DNA of 64,000 bases from Rhizobium sp. BK650 (GTDB taxonomy: Bacteria; Pseudomonadota; Alphaproteobacteria; Rhizobiales; Rhizobiaceae): contig NZ_JACIBK010000003.1 of assembly GCF_014195325.1 (NCBI RefSeq), positions 310,001 through 374,000 of the forward strand. The letters are read 5' to 3'. A model generated the notes under the pieces. That model was not told the DNA's origin. It worked only from the letters and a program-made list of their open reading frames with translations, and searched no databases. This document shows, piece after piece, positions 25,962-35,026 of this stretch. Positions within the stretch are counted from its first letter, which is position 1; each line of letters opens with the position of its first letter. Made by a program: the position numbers and the translations under genes.

Positions 25962-26537
25962 ATGCAGAACCAATCATCTTCGCAATCGAACTGGCTGCGA
26001 TCCTATTATTTCGTCCGAGCGCTGTTTTCGATCGGCTGGATTATTGCGGCCATCCTTTCAGCTACTATGTCGGGAAGCCAATCTATGCTTGCCTCCGTGC
26101 TGCTCGTCATTTATCCGGCCTGGGATGCGGTGGCGAACCTCGTGGACGCCAGGGTCAACGGCGGCCTGAAGGTCAATCCTGCCCAGTCCCTCAACGTCGC
26201 GGTCAGCACGATTACCACGGTTGCCGTCATCATTGCCGTCTTCAACAGCACCTATGCGGTCCTCGCCGTCTTCGGCGTCTGGGCGATCCTTTCCGGCCTC
26301 CTGCAGCTTTCAGCAGCCGTGAGGCGTTGGCGTTTATATGGGGCGCAATGGGTGATGGTCCTCAGCGGCGCGCAATCGACGCTCGCGGGCGGCTTCATGA
26401 TCAGCCGTGCCTTTGGAACCGCAGTACCGAGCATTCTCGACATTGCGCCCTATGCAGGGTTCGGTGCCTTTTATTTCCTGCTGTCGGCAGTGTGGATGAC
26501 GGTTGCGGCCTATCGGAAGGCGGCTGTGCAGGGGTGA
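25962..26537 (+). CDS. DUF308-like membrane protein
   Basis: The 191-residue protein follows AAGGAG at ATG 25962. About six hydrophobic segments are visible, in three pairs (YFVRALFSIGWIIAAIL; LASVLLVIYPAWDAVANLV; AVSTITTVAVIIAVF; YAVLAVFGVWAILSGLL; VMVLSGAQSTLAGGF; FGAFYFLLSAVWMTVAAY). This pairing is typical of the HdeD/DUF308 family, whose function is unclear (acid or stress tolerance in E. coli HdeD). It is controlled by the divergent TetR. Confidence 0.75.
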   Translation: MQNQSSSQSNWLRSYYFVRALFSIGWIIAAILSATMSGSQSMLASVLLVIYPAWDAVANLVDARVNGGLKVNPAQSLNVAVSTITTVAVIIAVFNSTYAVLAVFGVWAILSGLLQLSAAVRRWRLYGAQWVMVLSGAQSTLAGGFMISRAFGTAVPSILDIAPYAGFGAFYFLLSAVWMTVAAYRKAAVQG

Positions 26538-26756
26538 AGGGCGCAATCCAGCGCCATGCAGGAACATCCCTTGTGGCCGTCAGAACCTGGGATTTTTAAG
26601 CATGGCATCGAGCCCACTTTCTCGGGACCATGCGCCGGACGTGCGCGTGGTCCGGAGAGCTTGGTCGGATTGCATCGATCACGAGCACCAGCGCGAGCGA
26701 CGGTGCCGTTACAGGAACGCAGCTACCGCGCGTAAGCCGCGGAAATATCTATGAGG

Positions 26757-27677
26757 TCAAAATGCGTCGAGCAAAACCGATGCCAACAGCACCTCGGTTC
26801 CGGCGAGCCCAACAGAGCAGAACAGGGTAATGTCCTGTGACGAAGACCGGGTCCTGCTGGGGATAGAAACGAACTCGGCCAGATCGACCATTCGATTTTC
26901 GTGTCGTGTGCCGGCTAGAAAGAAAGGCGACGCGTAGGCCCGTGTTTGTTCGGGTGCATCGGTGGCTATGATCTTAGCAGTATCAGCGACGTCGAACCCA
27001 ATTTCATGCCCTTCAACAAGCTTGGGGCCAACTGTGTTGACGTGAGCGCCCGGCGTCAGATCTGCAGCATGTAATTTCGGGCTCCGGCTTGACGTAGCGC
27101 AGATAACGATGTCGGCATCCGTCGTCGCTTTCGCAACACTCTCGACAGGCGTGACCTCTACATTGAGATCGCGTTGCATCTCCTGGGCGAAAGCTTTTCT
27201 GTTGACCAAATCTCGGCTGTAGACACGAACAGAGGATATCGTTCTCACTGCTACGGCCGCAGCAAGCTGAGTTCGGGCCTGGACACCGCTACCGATCACG
27301 GCAACAGATCTCGCATTCTCCGAGCTCAGATGCCGTATCGCCACGCCGCCAATTGCGCCAGTCCTGATGGCACCGAGACGTTCCCCAAGAACCAGGCCTT
27401 TCAGTCGCCCCTTATCTGGCGACCAGACAGCGACGATTTGAGACTGCTTCGAATTCTGAAACGTGTCGTACACACGGAAGCCGGCCAGTGGAGCTTCGCC
27501 AAGAATCCCTCCCACCGTGAACACCAGATCGCCGTGCTCTCCGAAGGACACGTGATGCCTTGGTGGCGATACGATCTTGTTATCGAGCCTCGCTCGAAAG
27601 GCCAGTTCCATGACATCGATTGCCCTAGCCATCACATCCTGGCCGGTGAGGTCGCTATCGCCGAGCAGTTTGACCAT
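26757..27677 (-). CDS. Ornithine cyclodeaminase / mu-crystallin family protein
   Basis: I place the start at ATG 27677; 22 further codons upstream are open but lack a good ribosome site. The 306-residue protein has the family core: GAIGGVAIRHLSSENARSVAVIGSGVQA (Rossmann loop near residue 130), VNTVGPKLVEGHEIG and TLFCSVGLAGTEVLLA at the end. Members reduce or deaminate ketimines/ornithine or act as opine-type dehydrogenases with NAD(P)H in the cytosol. The true substrate cannot be read from sequence. GC is lower than in flanking genes. Confidence 0.85.
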   Translation of the reverse strand: MVKLLGDSDLTGQDVMARAIDVMELAFRARLDNKIVSPPRHHVSFGEHGDLVFTVGGILGEAPLAGFRVYDTFQNSKQSQIVAVWSPDKGRLKGLVLGERLGAIRTGAIGGVAIRHLSSENARSVAVIGSGVQARTQLAAAVAVRTISSVRVYSRDLVNRKAFAQEMQRDLNVEVTPVESVAKATTDADIVICATSSRSPKLHAADLTPGAHVNTVGPKLVEGHEIGFDVADTAKIIATDAPEQTRAYASPFFLAGTRHENRMVDLAEFVSIPSRTRSSSQDITLFCSVGLAGTEVLLASVLLDAF

Positions 27678-27746
27678 TACTGCGCCTTCCGATGATTGAG
27701 AGAAGTTGCCCTGATATTGCGTATCGCGGGTGTCCGGATACAAGCG

Positions 27747-28151
27747 TCACCGCACCCTCGGAAAAGCAGGCGGCGTGAAAAACCGCCATCGAAATGCAAC
27801 TGCGGATAAGAGTCCAACCCCCGCGCCAGCTATGATTTGGGCAAGCCACCGGTCTTCGGGCTCCGGGGAAACTGCCCAGTAAAACGCTGCGAACGCGACT
27901 GCTACGACAAAAACGAGCATGGCGCGTCGAACCGTTAGCGGCCAGGCCAATACAGCGTAGAAAAGACCAATTTCAAAGCCAACGATCGCTGTCACAAACT
28001 CTGAGACGGAGTGAGTTGATGCTGCGCTATAGGTACTGATCGAACGAAACATGAGCACGAGGAACGCAATTGCAAAGGATTGCGAAGCAATAGCCGCGAG
28101 CGCCGCGCGTCCCCTGGAGTACCGGACTTTTGAATATCTGAAGAAAACCAT
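27747..28151 (-). CDS. Small integral membrane protein, unknown
   Basis: I do not recognise it. The 134-residue product has four predicted membrane segments (AIASQSFAIAFLVLMF; FVTAIVGFEIGLFYAVLAWPL; AMLVFVVAVAFAAFYWAV; IIAGAGVGLLSAVAF) with a basic N-terminus and C-terminus. It lies 69 bp upstream of the ornithine-cyclodeaminase-like gene on the same strand, so they may share a transcript. Confidence 0.6.
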   Translation of the reverse strand: MVFFRYSKVRYSRGRAALAAIASQSFAIAFLVLMFRSISTYSAASTHSVSEFVTAIVGFEIGLFYAVLAWPLTVRRAMLVFVVAVAFAAFYWAVSPEPEDRWLAQIIAGAGVGLLSAVAFRWRFFTPPAFPRVR

Positions 28152-28471
28152 CCGTTATCCTGACCGCGGCCCATCGAGAAAATCGCTTATGTTGTCATGC
28201 CTCGAAAGGTTCCCTACAACCTTAAGTGCACTTTAGGTCAAGAGGGTATGTTAATAGCATGCGGGGACAGAGATGAGGGGCGAGGGGGTGGCACAGGTAC
28301 CTAAAGCAAACTCGGATTTTGGGGAGATGCCTACCGGGGGAGATTTCGGATCTAATTTCATACCGAGCCCTTTCCCGTTGGCAAACCACCCTCTGCGCGG
28401 CTAGTCTCACACCAACTCACCTTCCGTCGTCAGGCGTCTTCGCCAGACCGCACCATCACGAGGATACCAGC
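28152..28471. other. Intergenic region with a small palindrome
   Basis: The interval of 320 bp lies between divergent genes. AAGTGCACTT at 28224-28233 is a perfect palindrome inside CTTAAGTGCACTTTAG and could be an operator. Nothing else stands out. Confidence 0.3.
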
Positions 28472-29635
28472 ATGAGCACTATCGAAGCCGTCGCCGAGGA
28501 GGCCAAGGGCTGGCGCCGTCATATCCATCAGAATCCGGAGCTGCTCTTCGATCTGCCGGAGACGGCGGCCTTCGTGGCGGGCAAGCTCGCCGAATTCGGC
28601 TGCGAAAACGTCACGACCGGGCTTGCCAAGACCGGTGTCGTTGCCGTCATCGAGGGTACGAAGGGGCCAGGCAAGACGATTGCGCTTCGCTGCGACATGG
28701 ATGCGTTGCCGATGTCGGAGCAGACCAATCTTCCCTATGCCTCCAGAAATGCCAACCGCATGCATGCCTGCGGCCATGACGGGCACACGGCCATGCTGCT
28801 TGCCACCGCCAAATGCCTTGTCGAAAACAGGGATTTCGCCGGCAAGGTTGTGCTGATCTTTCAGCCGGCGGAGGAGGGCGGTGGCGGAGCGCGCGTGATG
28901 ATCGAGGAGGGGCTGCTCGAAACATTCGGCATCGACGAGGTCTACGGCATGCATAACGAGCCAGGCCTGGAGATCGGGGCTTTCGCCACCCGTGCCGGCC
29001 CTTTCATGGCGGGCGCCGACCGTTTCGTCATCACTATCAACGGCAAGGGCGGGCATGCGGCCTCGCCAAACCTCACGCGCGATCCTGTTCTCGTCAGCGC
29101 CCATATGGTCACGGCGCTGCAATCGATCGCCTCGCGCTTTACCGATCCCTTCGATCCCGTCGTCGTCTCCGTCACCTTCTCGGAGGCCGGCAACGACAAG
29201 GCACTGAATGTCATTCCCGCTTCTGTGCGCCTCGGCGGCACGATCCGCACCATGCAGCCAGAGACGCGAAAGGCCGTCGAGCAGCGGTTTCGCGATATCG
29301 TGCATGGGACCGCGAAACTGTTCGAGACGGAAGCCGAGATCGACTGGCGGCCGGGCTATCCGGTGACGGTCAACGATGCCGGCAGGACATCGGCGGTCGT
29401 TGCGGCGGCTCGGCGCGCGGCCGGGGAGGGCCGGGTGGATGCGGCGTACGAACAGTCGATGGGTGCGGAAGATTTCTCCTATATGCTGGAAAAGCGACCC
29501 GGCGCGATGATCCTGATCGGCAACGGGGATAGTGCCGGCCTGCACCATCCGGCCTATGATTTCAACGACCAGGCGATTGCGCATGGGGTGCGATACTGGC
29601 TGTCGCTGGTCGGGCAGGAGCTTGGGGGAAGGTAG
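28472..29635 (+). CDS. M20-family amidohydrolase (hippurate hydrolase-like)
   Basis: The 387-residue metalloenzyme belongs to the M20D/HipO-like amidohydrolases. RCDMDALPM, HACGHDGHTAM (first metal ligands), QPAEEGGGGARVMIEEG (catalytic Glu pair) and MGAEDFSYML near the C-terminus are all present. It should hydrolyse N-acyl amino acids such as hippurate or N-acetyl-/indole-acetyl-amino-acid conjugates in the cytosol. ATG 28472 is the family's usual start (MSTIEAVAEEAKGWRRHIHQ); the longer open frame upstream is not coding. It is followed by a long repeat element at 29662. Confidence 0.9.
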   Translation: MSTIEAVAEEAKGWRRHIHQNPELLFDLPETAAFVAGKLAEFGCENVTTGLAKTGVVAVIEGTKGPGKTIALRCDMDALPMSEQTNLPYASRNANRMHACGHDGHTAMLLATAKCLVENRDFAGKVVLIFQPAEEGGGGARVMIEEGLLETFGIDEVYGMHNEPGLEIGAFATRAGPFMAGADRFVITINGKGGHAASPNLTRDPVLVSAHMVTALQSIASRFTDPFDPVVVSVTFSEAGNDKALNVIPASVRLGGTIRTMQPETRKAVEQRFRDIVHGTAKLFETEAEIDWRPGYPVTVNDAGRTSAVVAAARRAAGEGRVDAAYEQSMGAEDFSYMLEKRPGAMILIGNGDSAGLHHPAYDFNDQAIAHGVRYWLSLVGQELGGR

Positions 29636-29661
29636 GGGTGATGTTGGAGAGGTTGTGCCAT

Positions 29662-29882
29662 GTGGTACCCCCCTCTGCCCTGCCGGGCTGCCGGGGTCGA
29701 GCCACGGGTCTCGACCCGTCCTTCGGACCCCCCACAGGTGGGGAGATCGGCAAGTGGCTTGACCTTTGCAGATCACTAACGTCGCGCAGTTTGCAACGCT
29801 CATTGATTGGGGAAGCCGGCGCGCCCAGCAAATCTCCCTCCTTGTGGGGGAGATGCCCGGCAGGGCAGAGGGGGGTGTTCCG
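29662..29882. repeat. Palindromic-ended intergenic repeat, copy A
   Basis: An element of about 220 bp has inverted ends (CCCCCCTCTGCCCTGCCGGG and its complement) and internal blocks GGTCTCGACCCGTCCTTCGG, GCTTGACCTTTGCA and GCCGGCGCGCCCAGCAAATC. It is nearly identical, in opposite orientation, to copy B at 47361-47574. It resembles the mosaic palindromic elements known from Rhizobium. It lies between the M20 gene and the RTX gene, which converge on it. Confidence 0.8.
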
Positions 29883-29989
29883 GGCGAACCGGCGCTGAAA
29901 CACTCAAAAGAAACGGCCGCATAAACGGCTGCCATTTCTCCTCGCAAAGTCCTGCCTGCCGCTGTCGGCGTTTCATCAGTCGAACAGGA

Positions 29990-32371
29990 TCAGGCGAACA
30001 GGAAGTCGCCGGACTGCAGGACATAGGCTCCGTTGAGCAGGGCAATTCCAACAGCGCCGTCTCCTCCGGTGCCGTCGTCATCCCAATAGAGCGTGCGGTC
30101 GGAGGTATTGAAGTAGAACTGGGCCTCGGTGCCGATGGCGGTTTTGCCGAGATGGAAGTCCAGCGTGGATGCAGTCATTCCCTGGAAATCGCTGGACCGG
30201 AACGACAAGAAATCGTCGGCGCCAAAGTCGCTGATGAAAACGAAGTTCGATGGACTGGGTCCGGCGAGAACGAACGTATCGGCGCCGCCGCCGCCGGCCA
30301 GGCCGTCACTGCCGCCGCCGCTGACGAGCGTGTTGGCGGCGGCATTGCCTGTTATCTGATTGTTGCCGCTGTCGCCGATGCCGGTAACGGCGCCCGCCTG
30401 AAGGATCAGTGTTTCGGCGCCCGTTCCGGCGAGCGAATAGGTTTCGGCCGTGGAATAGATGATATCGTTGAAATCCAAGATACCGTTTCCGGTATCGTGG
30501 ACGACGTCGCCGGCGCTGTCGACCTTGTATTTGTCGTTTCCATCCCCGCCATCCATAGTGTCGTCGCCGGTGCCGCCCGCGAGTATATCGTCGCCGGAGC
30601 CGCCGGAGAGCCTATCGTTGTCGGCGCCGCCATCGAGATAATCGTTGCCATCGAGACCGGAAAGCGTGTCGCTTCCCGCAGCACCGCCGAGGCTATTGTT
30701 ACCGCTATTCCCCGTCATGACGTTGTCGAGGGCGTTGCCGCTCGCATAGAGATTGCCCTCCGCGACGAAGGCGAGGTTCTCGACATTGGCCCCCAGCGAG
30801 TAGCTCACCTGGGCAAGGATCGTGTCGGTACCCTGTCCTGCCAGCTCCACAACCCTGTCGGCCTGGGTGTCGACGATGTAGGTATCGTCGCCCAGGCCGC
30901 CCGTCATCCGGTCGTGGCCGTATCCTCCGTCCAGATGGTCATTGCCCGCAAGGCCTGCCAGCGTGTCGTTGCCGGAGCTCGCATATATCGCGTCGTCTGC
31001 AGGCGTGCCGACCAGGTTCTTGTCGGGATAGGTGCCGTAGATGCGGTTGCTCGGAAGCTCCACCGCATGGGCGTCGGCATCGAAGCGGACCTGGAAGATG
31101 CCGGAGTCATATCCCTGAACATCGTTGTAATCACTGTCGGATGCCCAGCTGACGATCCAACCGCCATCATCGAGCGCAGCGACCTGGGGAACATCCTTGT
31201 AGCTGTGGGTCAGCGTATTGAGCAGCGTCTCGTCGCCGTTTTTCGTCCCGTCGGCGTTAAACGCCTGCTGGTAGACGTGGTAAAAGGTTTCGCTGCTGCC
31301 GATCACCATCCAGGTCACCACCCAGCCGCCGTCGGAAAGAGCAGTCACCTTCTGGTTCCCTGGATATGTCCCGTCAGTATCGACCTGGGTCTCGCCGCCT
31401 TGCGGCGTCCCGTTCGCATTGTAGGCCTGCTGCATGAGATGGGCGTCGCCCGAAATCCAGATCACGACCCAGCCGCCGTCGCCCAATGCAGCGGAGCCAT
31501 GATAGGCTTGGTTGCCGTCGGTCGTGGTATTGACCTGCGTCTCGCTGCCGAGCCGCGTTCCATCGGCATTATAGGCCTGCTGATAGATTCCGCGGCTGGA
31601 GCCGTCCTGGCCGAGCGATTCCCAGATGACGACCCAGCCGCCGTCGCGTGCCACTATGGATGGGCTGTCCTGATAGGAATTGGTGTAGGTATTGACGAGC
31701 GTTTCCCCGCCGTACGGCGTGCCGTCGGCATTGTAGATCTGCTGGAATACGCCGGTTTCGGAACCGTCCTGCCCAGGCGATGACCAAGTCGCGACCCAGC
31801 CGCCGCCGTCGAGTGGCGCCATCGAGCCCTGCCACTGGTTTCCATCGGTGTGTGTATTGACCCGGGTCTCTCCAGCGATCTTGCTGCCGTCAGCGGCGAA
31901 GGCCTGCTGATAGATCCCGTATCCGGAACCGTCCTGGCCTGCCGACAGCCAGCTGACGACCCAGCCTCCGTCGGAAAGCCCCATAACCGATCGTAACCCC
32001 TGTCCCGCACCCTCATAGGTGTTGACCTGGGTCTCGCCGCCGCGTGGCGTGCCGTCCGCATTGAATGCCTGCAGATGGACGCCAGGGGTGGAGATTCCCT
32101 GTTCTCCCCAGGTGATCACCCAGCCGCCATCGGCAAGGACCGTCACGGCCGGCATGTCCTGGTTGCCTTCGACGGTGGTGTTGACGCGAGTTTCGGGACC
32201 GGAAGGGGAGCCCGTCGCGTCGAAGACCTGCTGGTAGATTCCAGCACCGCTGCCATCTTCCAGCATCGATGCCCAAGTGATCACCCATCCACCGTCCGGC
32301 AGCTGGGTGGTCGCAGCACTATACTGAAAGTTGGCGGTGAACTTGTTGACCTGAGATTCCACAAACGGCAT
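29990..32371 (-). CDS. RTX-type secreted protein with eight beta repeats
   Basis: The 793-residue protein has no signal peptide. Residues 1-420 hold eight repeats of about 50 residues, each with a DGGWVxxW strand, a GxYQQxFNADG strand and a GGETxVNT turn, probably a beta-propeller-like adhesive or binding module. Residues about 450-690 contain RTX nonapeptides (GNDTLAGLAGNDHLDGG; GSDTLSGLDGNDYLDGG and further copies) that bind calcium. The C-terminus (WDDDGTGGDGAVGIALLNGA) fits a type I secretion signal. GAGGAGG precedes the ATG. No type I transporter genes adjoin it, so export must use one encoded elsewhere. A surface or biofilm role is inference. Confidence 0.88.
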   Translation of the reverse strand: MPFVESQVNKFTANFQYSAATTQLPDGGWVITWASMLEDGSGAGIYQQVFDATGSPSGPETRVNTTVEGNQDMPAVTVLADGGWVITWGEQGISTPGVHLQAFNADGTPRGGETQVNTYEGAGQGLRSVMGLSDGGWVVSWLSAGQDGSGYGIYQQAFAADGSKIAGETRVNTHTDGNQWQGSMAPLDGGGWVATWSSPGQDGSETGVFQQIYNADGTPYGGETLVNTYTNSYQDSPSIVARDGGWVVIWESLGQDGSSRGIYQQAYNADGTRLGSETQVNTTTDGNQAYHGSAALGDGGWVVIWISGDAHLMQQAYNANGTPQGGETQVDTDGTYPGNQKVTALSDGGWVVTWMVIGSSETFYHVYQQAFNADGTKNGDETLLNTLTHSYKDVPQVAALDDGGWIVSWASDSDYNDVQGYDSGIFQVRFDADAHAVELPSNRIYGTYPDKNLVGTPADDAIYASSGNDTLAGLAGNDHLDGGYGHDRMTGGLGDDTYIVDTQADRVVELAGQGTDTILAQVSYSLGANVENLAFVAEGNLYASGNALDNVMTGNSGNNSLGGAAGSDTLSGLDGNDYLDGGADNDRLSGGSGDDILAGGTGDDTMDGGDGNDKYKVDSAGDVVHDTGNGILDFNDIIYSTAETYSLAGTGAETLILQAGAVTGIGDSGNNQITGNAAANTLVSGGGSDGLAGGGGADTFVLAGPSPSNFVFISDFGADDFLSFRSSDFQGMTASTLDFHLGKTAIGTEAQFYFNTSDRTLYWDDDGTGGDGAVGIALLNGAYVLQSGDFLFA

Positions 32372-32628
32372 TTACCTTCCTCCTCAGATAGATGGTACCG
32401 AGAAAACGGATGCGTTGCTGCAGATCAGATGCGTATTGCTACTATACCGTTCTTTTTTGAAGATTAGCCGACGGTTCCGGTAACCTTCGGAAGGGAGGGT
32501 AAGGTAGACCAGCAAAGCAGCGGCAGCGAATGGTCCGAGCTGGTCTAACTCTTCCTGCGTTGCGGCTGGGGCACCCTCTGCCCTGCAGAAGAGAGGGGTG
32601 TCCACGGGCGAGCCCAGTTGCCACCGCC

Positions 32629-32949
32629 TCACACCGCCTGAACGCTCCGCACCACGCCTGTTCTGTCGATCACGCAGGCGAATTTGCGGCCGGAGGCGTT
32701 GAGATCGACGCTGAAGCCGCCCGCTTCGACCGGGCGTGAGCCCGTCGGCAGGACCTTGGCACGGTCGAGGCCGGCCTCTTTGGCAGCCGCGTCGGCGCAG
32801 AGCAGCTGCAAGTCGGCAGGCGCGGTCTCGACAGCATTGCGCGACATCTGATCCGGCGTCGGCGGGGCAGACGACTGGCAGGCGGCAAGTGCCGATAGCG
32901 AAGCAAGGATCAGCGTCGGAAGCGGTCGGCTCTTCAATAAAAGGTGCAT
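32629..32949 (-). CDS. Small lipoprotein
   Basis: I use ATG 32949 (AGGGGAAAG upstream). The 106-residue product has a lipoprotein signal peptide ending LSALAAC-QSS, then a short globular domain with two further cysteines (LLCADAAA and KFACVIDRTG). The pattern of a proline-rich linker and one compact domain is common in rhizobial outer-membrane or periplasmic lipoproteins; no function is known. It starts 29 bp after the L,D-transpeptidase gene, as the third gene of that operon. Confidence 0.7.
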   Translation of the reverse strand: MHLLLKSRPLPTLILASLSALAACQSSAPPTPDQMSRNAVETAPADLQLLCADAAAKEAGLDRAKVLPTGSRPVEAGGFSVDLNASGRKFACVIDRTGVVRSVQAV

Positions 32950-32978
32950 ATCTTTCCCCTGTTTCAGACGCCCTCGAT

Positions 32979-33638
32979 TCAAACACCCTTGTAGAGGGCG
33001 GCGCCTTGCATGAGGACGATGACCTTGGCGCCGATCTTCACCCGCGAATGCAGGTCGATGATGTCGTCATTGTTCATGCGGATGCAGCCTGAGGACACGT
33101 CGAGGCCGATGGTCCAGGATTCCGGTGTGCCGTGGATGCGGTAGATCGTGTCGGCATCGCCCGCATAAAGATAAAGTGCGCGGGCGCCGAGGGGATTGTC
33201 GGGGCCGCCGGGCTGGCCGGCCGCCCACTTGGCGGCATTCGGATCGCGGGCCACCATTTCGGCGGGTGGCGTCCAGGTCGGCCATTCGGCGGTGCGGCCG
33301 ACGCGAACGATGCCGGCCCAGCCGAAACCTTCGCGACCGACCCCGATGCCGTAGCGGATCGCCTGGCCGCCAGGCTGCACGAGATAGAGAAAATGCTGGT
33401 TGCCGTCGATGATGATCGTGCCGGGCTCTTCTGCCGTGCGGAAGGTCACGACCTGCCGGCGGAAGGCATCGGGAACCTGCTTATTGCGGGCATAGTATTT
33501 GCGAGCCGTATTCTTGTCGTAGTCGACCCATTGCCGGGTCTTGGGATCGTAGATCTGCGTCTGGGCTGCGAGCGCCACGAAGGCGGCCAGCGAGGCGGCG
33601 AGGGAGGTAAGGGCTGATATTTTGAACGTCCGGTTCAT
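32979..33638 (-). CDS. L,D-transpeptidase (YkuD/ErfK family)
   Basis: The 219-residue protein has an N-terminal hydrophobic signal (ISALTSLAASLAAFVALAA) and a YkuD domain with the catalytic block IHGTPESWTIGLDVSSGCIRM (His169, Ser183, Cys185). Upstream blocks GTIIIDGNQHFLYLVQ and RYGIGVGREGFGWAG are those of rhizobial Ldt proteins. It forms 3-3 peptidoglycan cross-links or anchors proteins to the wall in the periplasm. Its start overlaps the stop of the binding-protein gene by 4 bp (ATGA), so translation is coupled. Confidence 0.9.
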   Translation of the reverse strand: MNRTFKISALTSLAASLAAFVALAAQTQIYDPKTRQWVDYDKNTARKYYARNKQVPDAFRRQVVTFRTAEEPGTIIIDGNQHFLYLVQPGGQAIRYGIGVGREGFGWAGIVRVGRTAEWPTWTPPAEMVARDPNAAKWAAGQPGGPDNPLGARALYLYAGDADTIYRIHGTPESWTIGLDVSSGCIRMNNDDIIDLHSRVKIGAKVIVLMQGAALYKGV

Positions 33639-34630
33639 GGCTTGGCCCACCCATCGATGCGGGTGGCATGATCGGCCACCCATTTTTCCGCATAGTCGGA
33701 AGGCGGGATTCGCTCCACCTGCAGCGCATAGGTCATCGCCGTCACTTCCTGCGGCGTCAGGTCGACCCTTTCCAGAAAGGCGGCGATATCGGCGTGTTTG
33801 GCGCCGAAGGCGGTCGACCAGGCGATATGGAAGGAGGAAGGTGGCCAGGCGACATCCGCCTTCGAATGCTCGATCCAAAGGGGATCGCTGCCAGGCGCGA
33901 TCTGCCACCGAGCGGGATCGTAGGCCGGTTCCTCCAGTCGCGTCACCTTATGGAGTTCGAAGACGTTATGCGGCGCATAGCAGGCAAAGACCATCGGCCG
34001 GCCGGTGGCGACCGCGGCATCGACGGCGGCCATGCCGACATCTTCCTCTGCCTCGACCAGTTCGAGATTGGCGGCATAGCCATAACTATTGGCCCGCACC
34101 CGCTCGATGGCTGTCGAGGTCCAGGTCTCGGCCCCGATCCATAGCTCGCCGCGGCCGTCACCATCCGTGTCGAGCAATGCGCCTTTTTTCGGATCCGACA
34201 GGTCCTTGATGCTTTTGATGCCGGCATTTTCGGCATCTTCGGTGGCGCAGAGGCCTTGCCAGGCGGCAACTGCGCGGCCGGCCAGAACGACGGTCTTTTT
34301 CTCATCCACATATTTGGCGACTGCCGCATCGAGGTTTGGCCGCCAGACCTCCGGATGAATATCGACTTCGCCGGATTCCAGCCCGGCGAACGCATTGAGT
34401 TCTCCCATCTCGCGGAGGTCTGCCTCGAGGCCGAATGTCTTGCCGATCGCGACCTTCAACATATTGGCCGTCGCCTGGCCGGAGGGCCAGTTCGGGACGG
34501 CGATGACGAGTTCGGCCGCCTGGGCGTTGCAAGCGGGGCCGGATGCGATGACGATGGATGCCACTGCCCCAAGTATCGCCCTCGCACGAAAGCCGGGCCG
34601 TTGCGGGTTCTTTTCCTGACGATGTCTCAC
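33635..34630 (-). CDS. Glycine betaine/choline-type ABC substrate-binding protein
   Basis: The 331-residue OpuAC-type protein has a signal peptide (ILGAVASIVIASGPACNAQA) and the family blocks VIAVPNWPSGQATAN, LREMGELNAFAGLESGEVDIHPEVW and KADVAWPPSSFHIAWS. Aromatic residues suitable for a quaternary-amine cage are present (Trp84 region, Tyr/Trp later). The start is a GTG after GGAGGAG. There is no permease or ATPase gene beside it; instead it leads an operon with an L,D-transpeptidase and a lipoprotein. It may serve a transporter encoded elsewhere. The ligand is inferred from the family. Confidence 0.85.
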   Translation of the reverse strand: MRHRQEKNPQRPGFRARAILGAVASIVIASGPACNAQAAELVIAVPNWPSGQATANMLKVAIGKTFGLEADLREMGELNAFAGLESGEVDIHPEVWRPNLDAAVAKYVDEKKTVVLAGRAVAAWQGLCATEDAENAGIKSIKDLSDPKKGALLDTDGDGRGELWIGAETWTSTAIERVRANSYGYAANLELVEAEEDVGMAAVDAAVATGRPMVFACYAPHNVFELHKVTRLEEPAYDPARWQIAPGSDPLWIEHSKADVAWPPSSFHIAWSTAFGAKHADIAAFLERVDLTPQEVTAMTYALQVERIPPSDYAEKWVADHATRIDGWAKP

Positions 34631-35026
34631 AGAAACTCCTCCGCTCCCCAGCCGGTTGAAGTTCTAAACATATTACGCGCATGCCGGGGAAGTACGTTAC
34701 CGTAAACTCTGGCGTAAATTCGTGGGGGTTGTCGGGCTCAGAGAGCGCTGGCGCTGGGGCGCTCCTCAGATTTCCGGAGGTCGCGGCCGCCTCTATCGAT
34801 AGCCATAAAAGAATATTCGTATAAAAAGAGAAAAAAATATTCGAATATTAGCAACTAAAGTTGACAAGACTCCTCTGCGCATAGTGTCATCCCCCTGAGG
34901 CCGTTGAACACCGCAGGGTTTTCTCAGAGTTCCCAGCGATCAGCCGATGTCGGCAGGGCGCCGATCTCATTCAACGCTTCATATCTTGAGTGGGAGCCGC
35001 GGGATTGAAATCAACGGCTGGCGGGC
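34631..35026. other. Intergenic region with an AT-rich segment
   Basis: The 396-bp gap separates the binding-protein operon from the glycosyltransferase genes, which diverge. At 34801-34850 there is an AT-rich tract with repeated GAATATTCG / TATTCGAATA elements (ATATTCG and its complement flank an A-rich run). This could be a promoter or a site for an AT-binding regulator of surface polysaccharide genes. No coding frame is credible. Confidence 0.4.

Noticed and set aside
32570..32605. Fragment resembling the end of repeat A/B
   Set aside because: GGCACCCTCTGCCCTGC..GAGAGGGGTG is similar but too short and diverged to call a copy.
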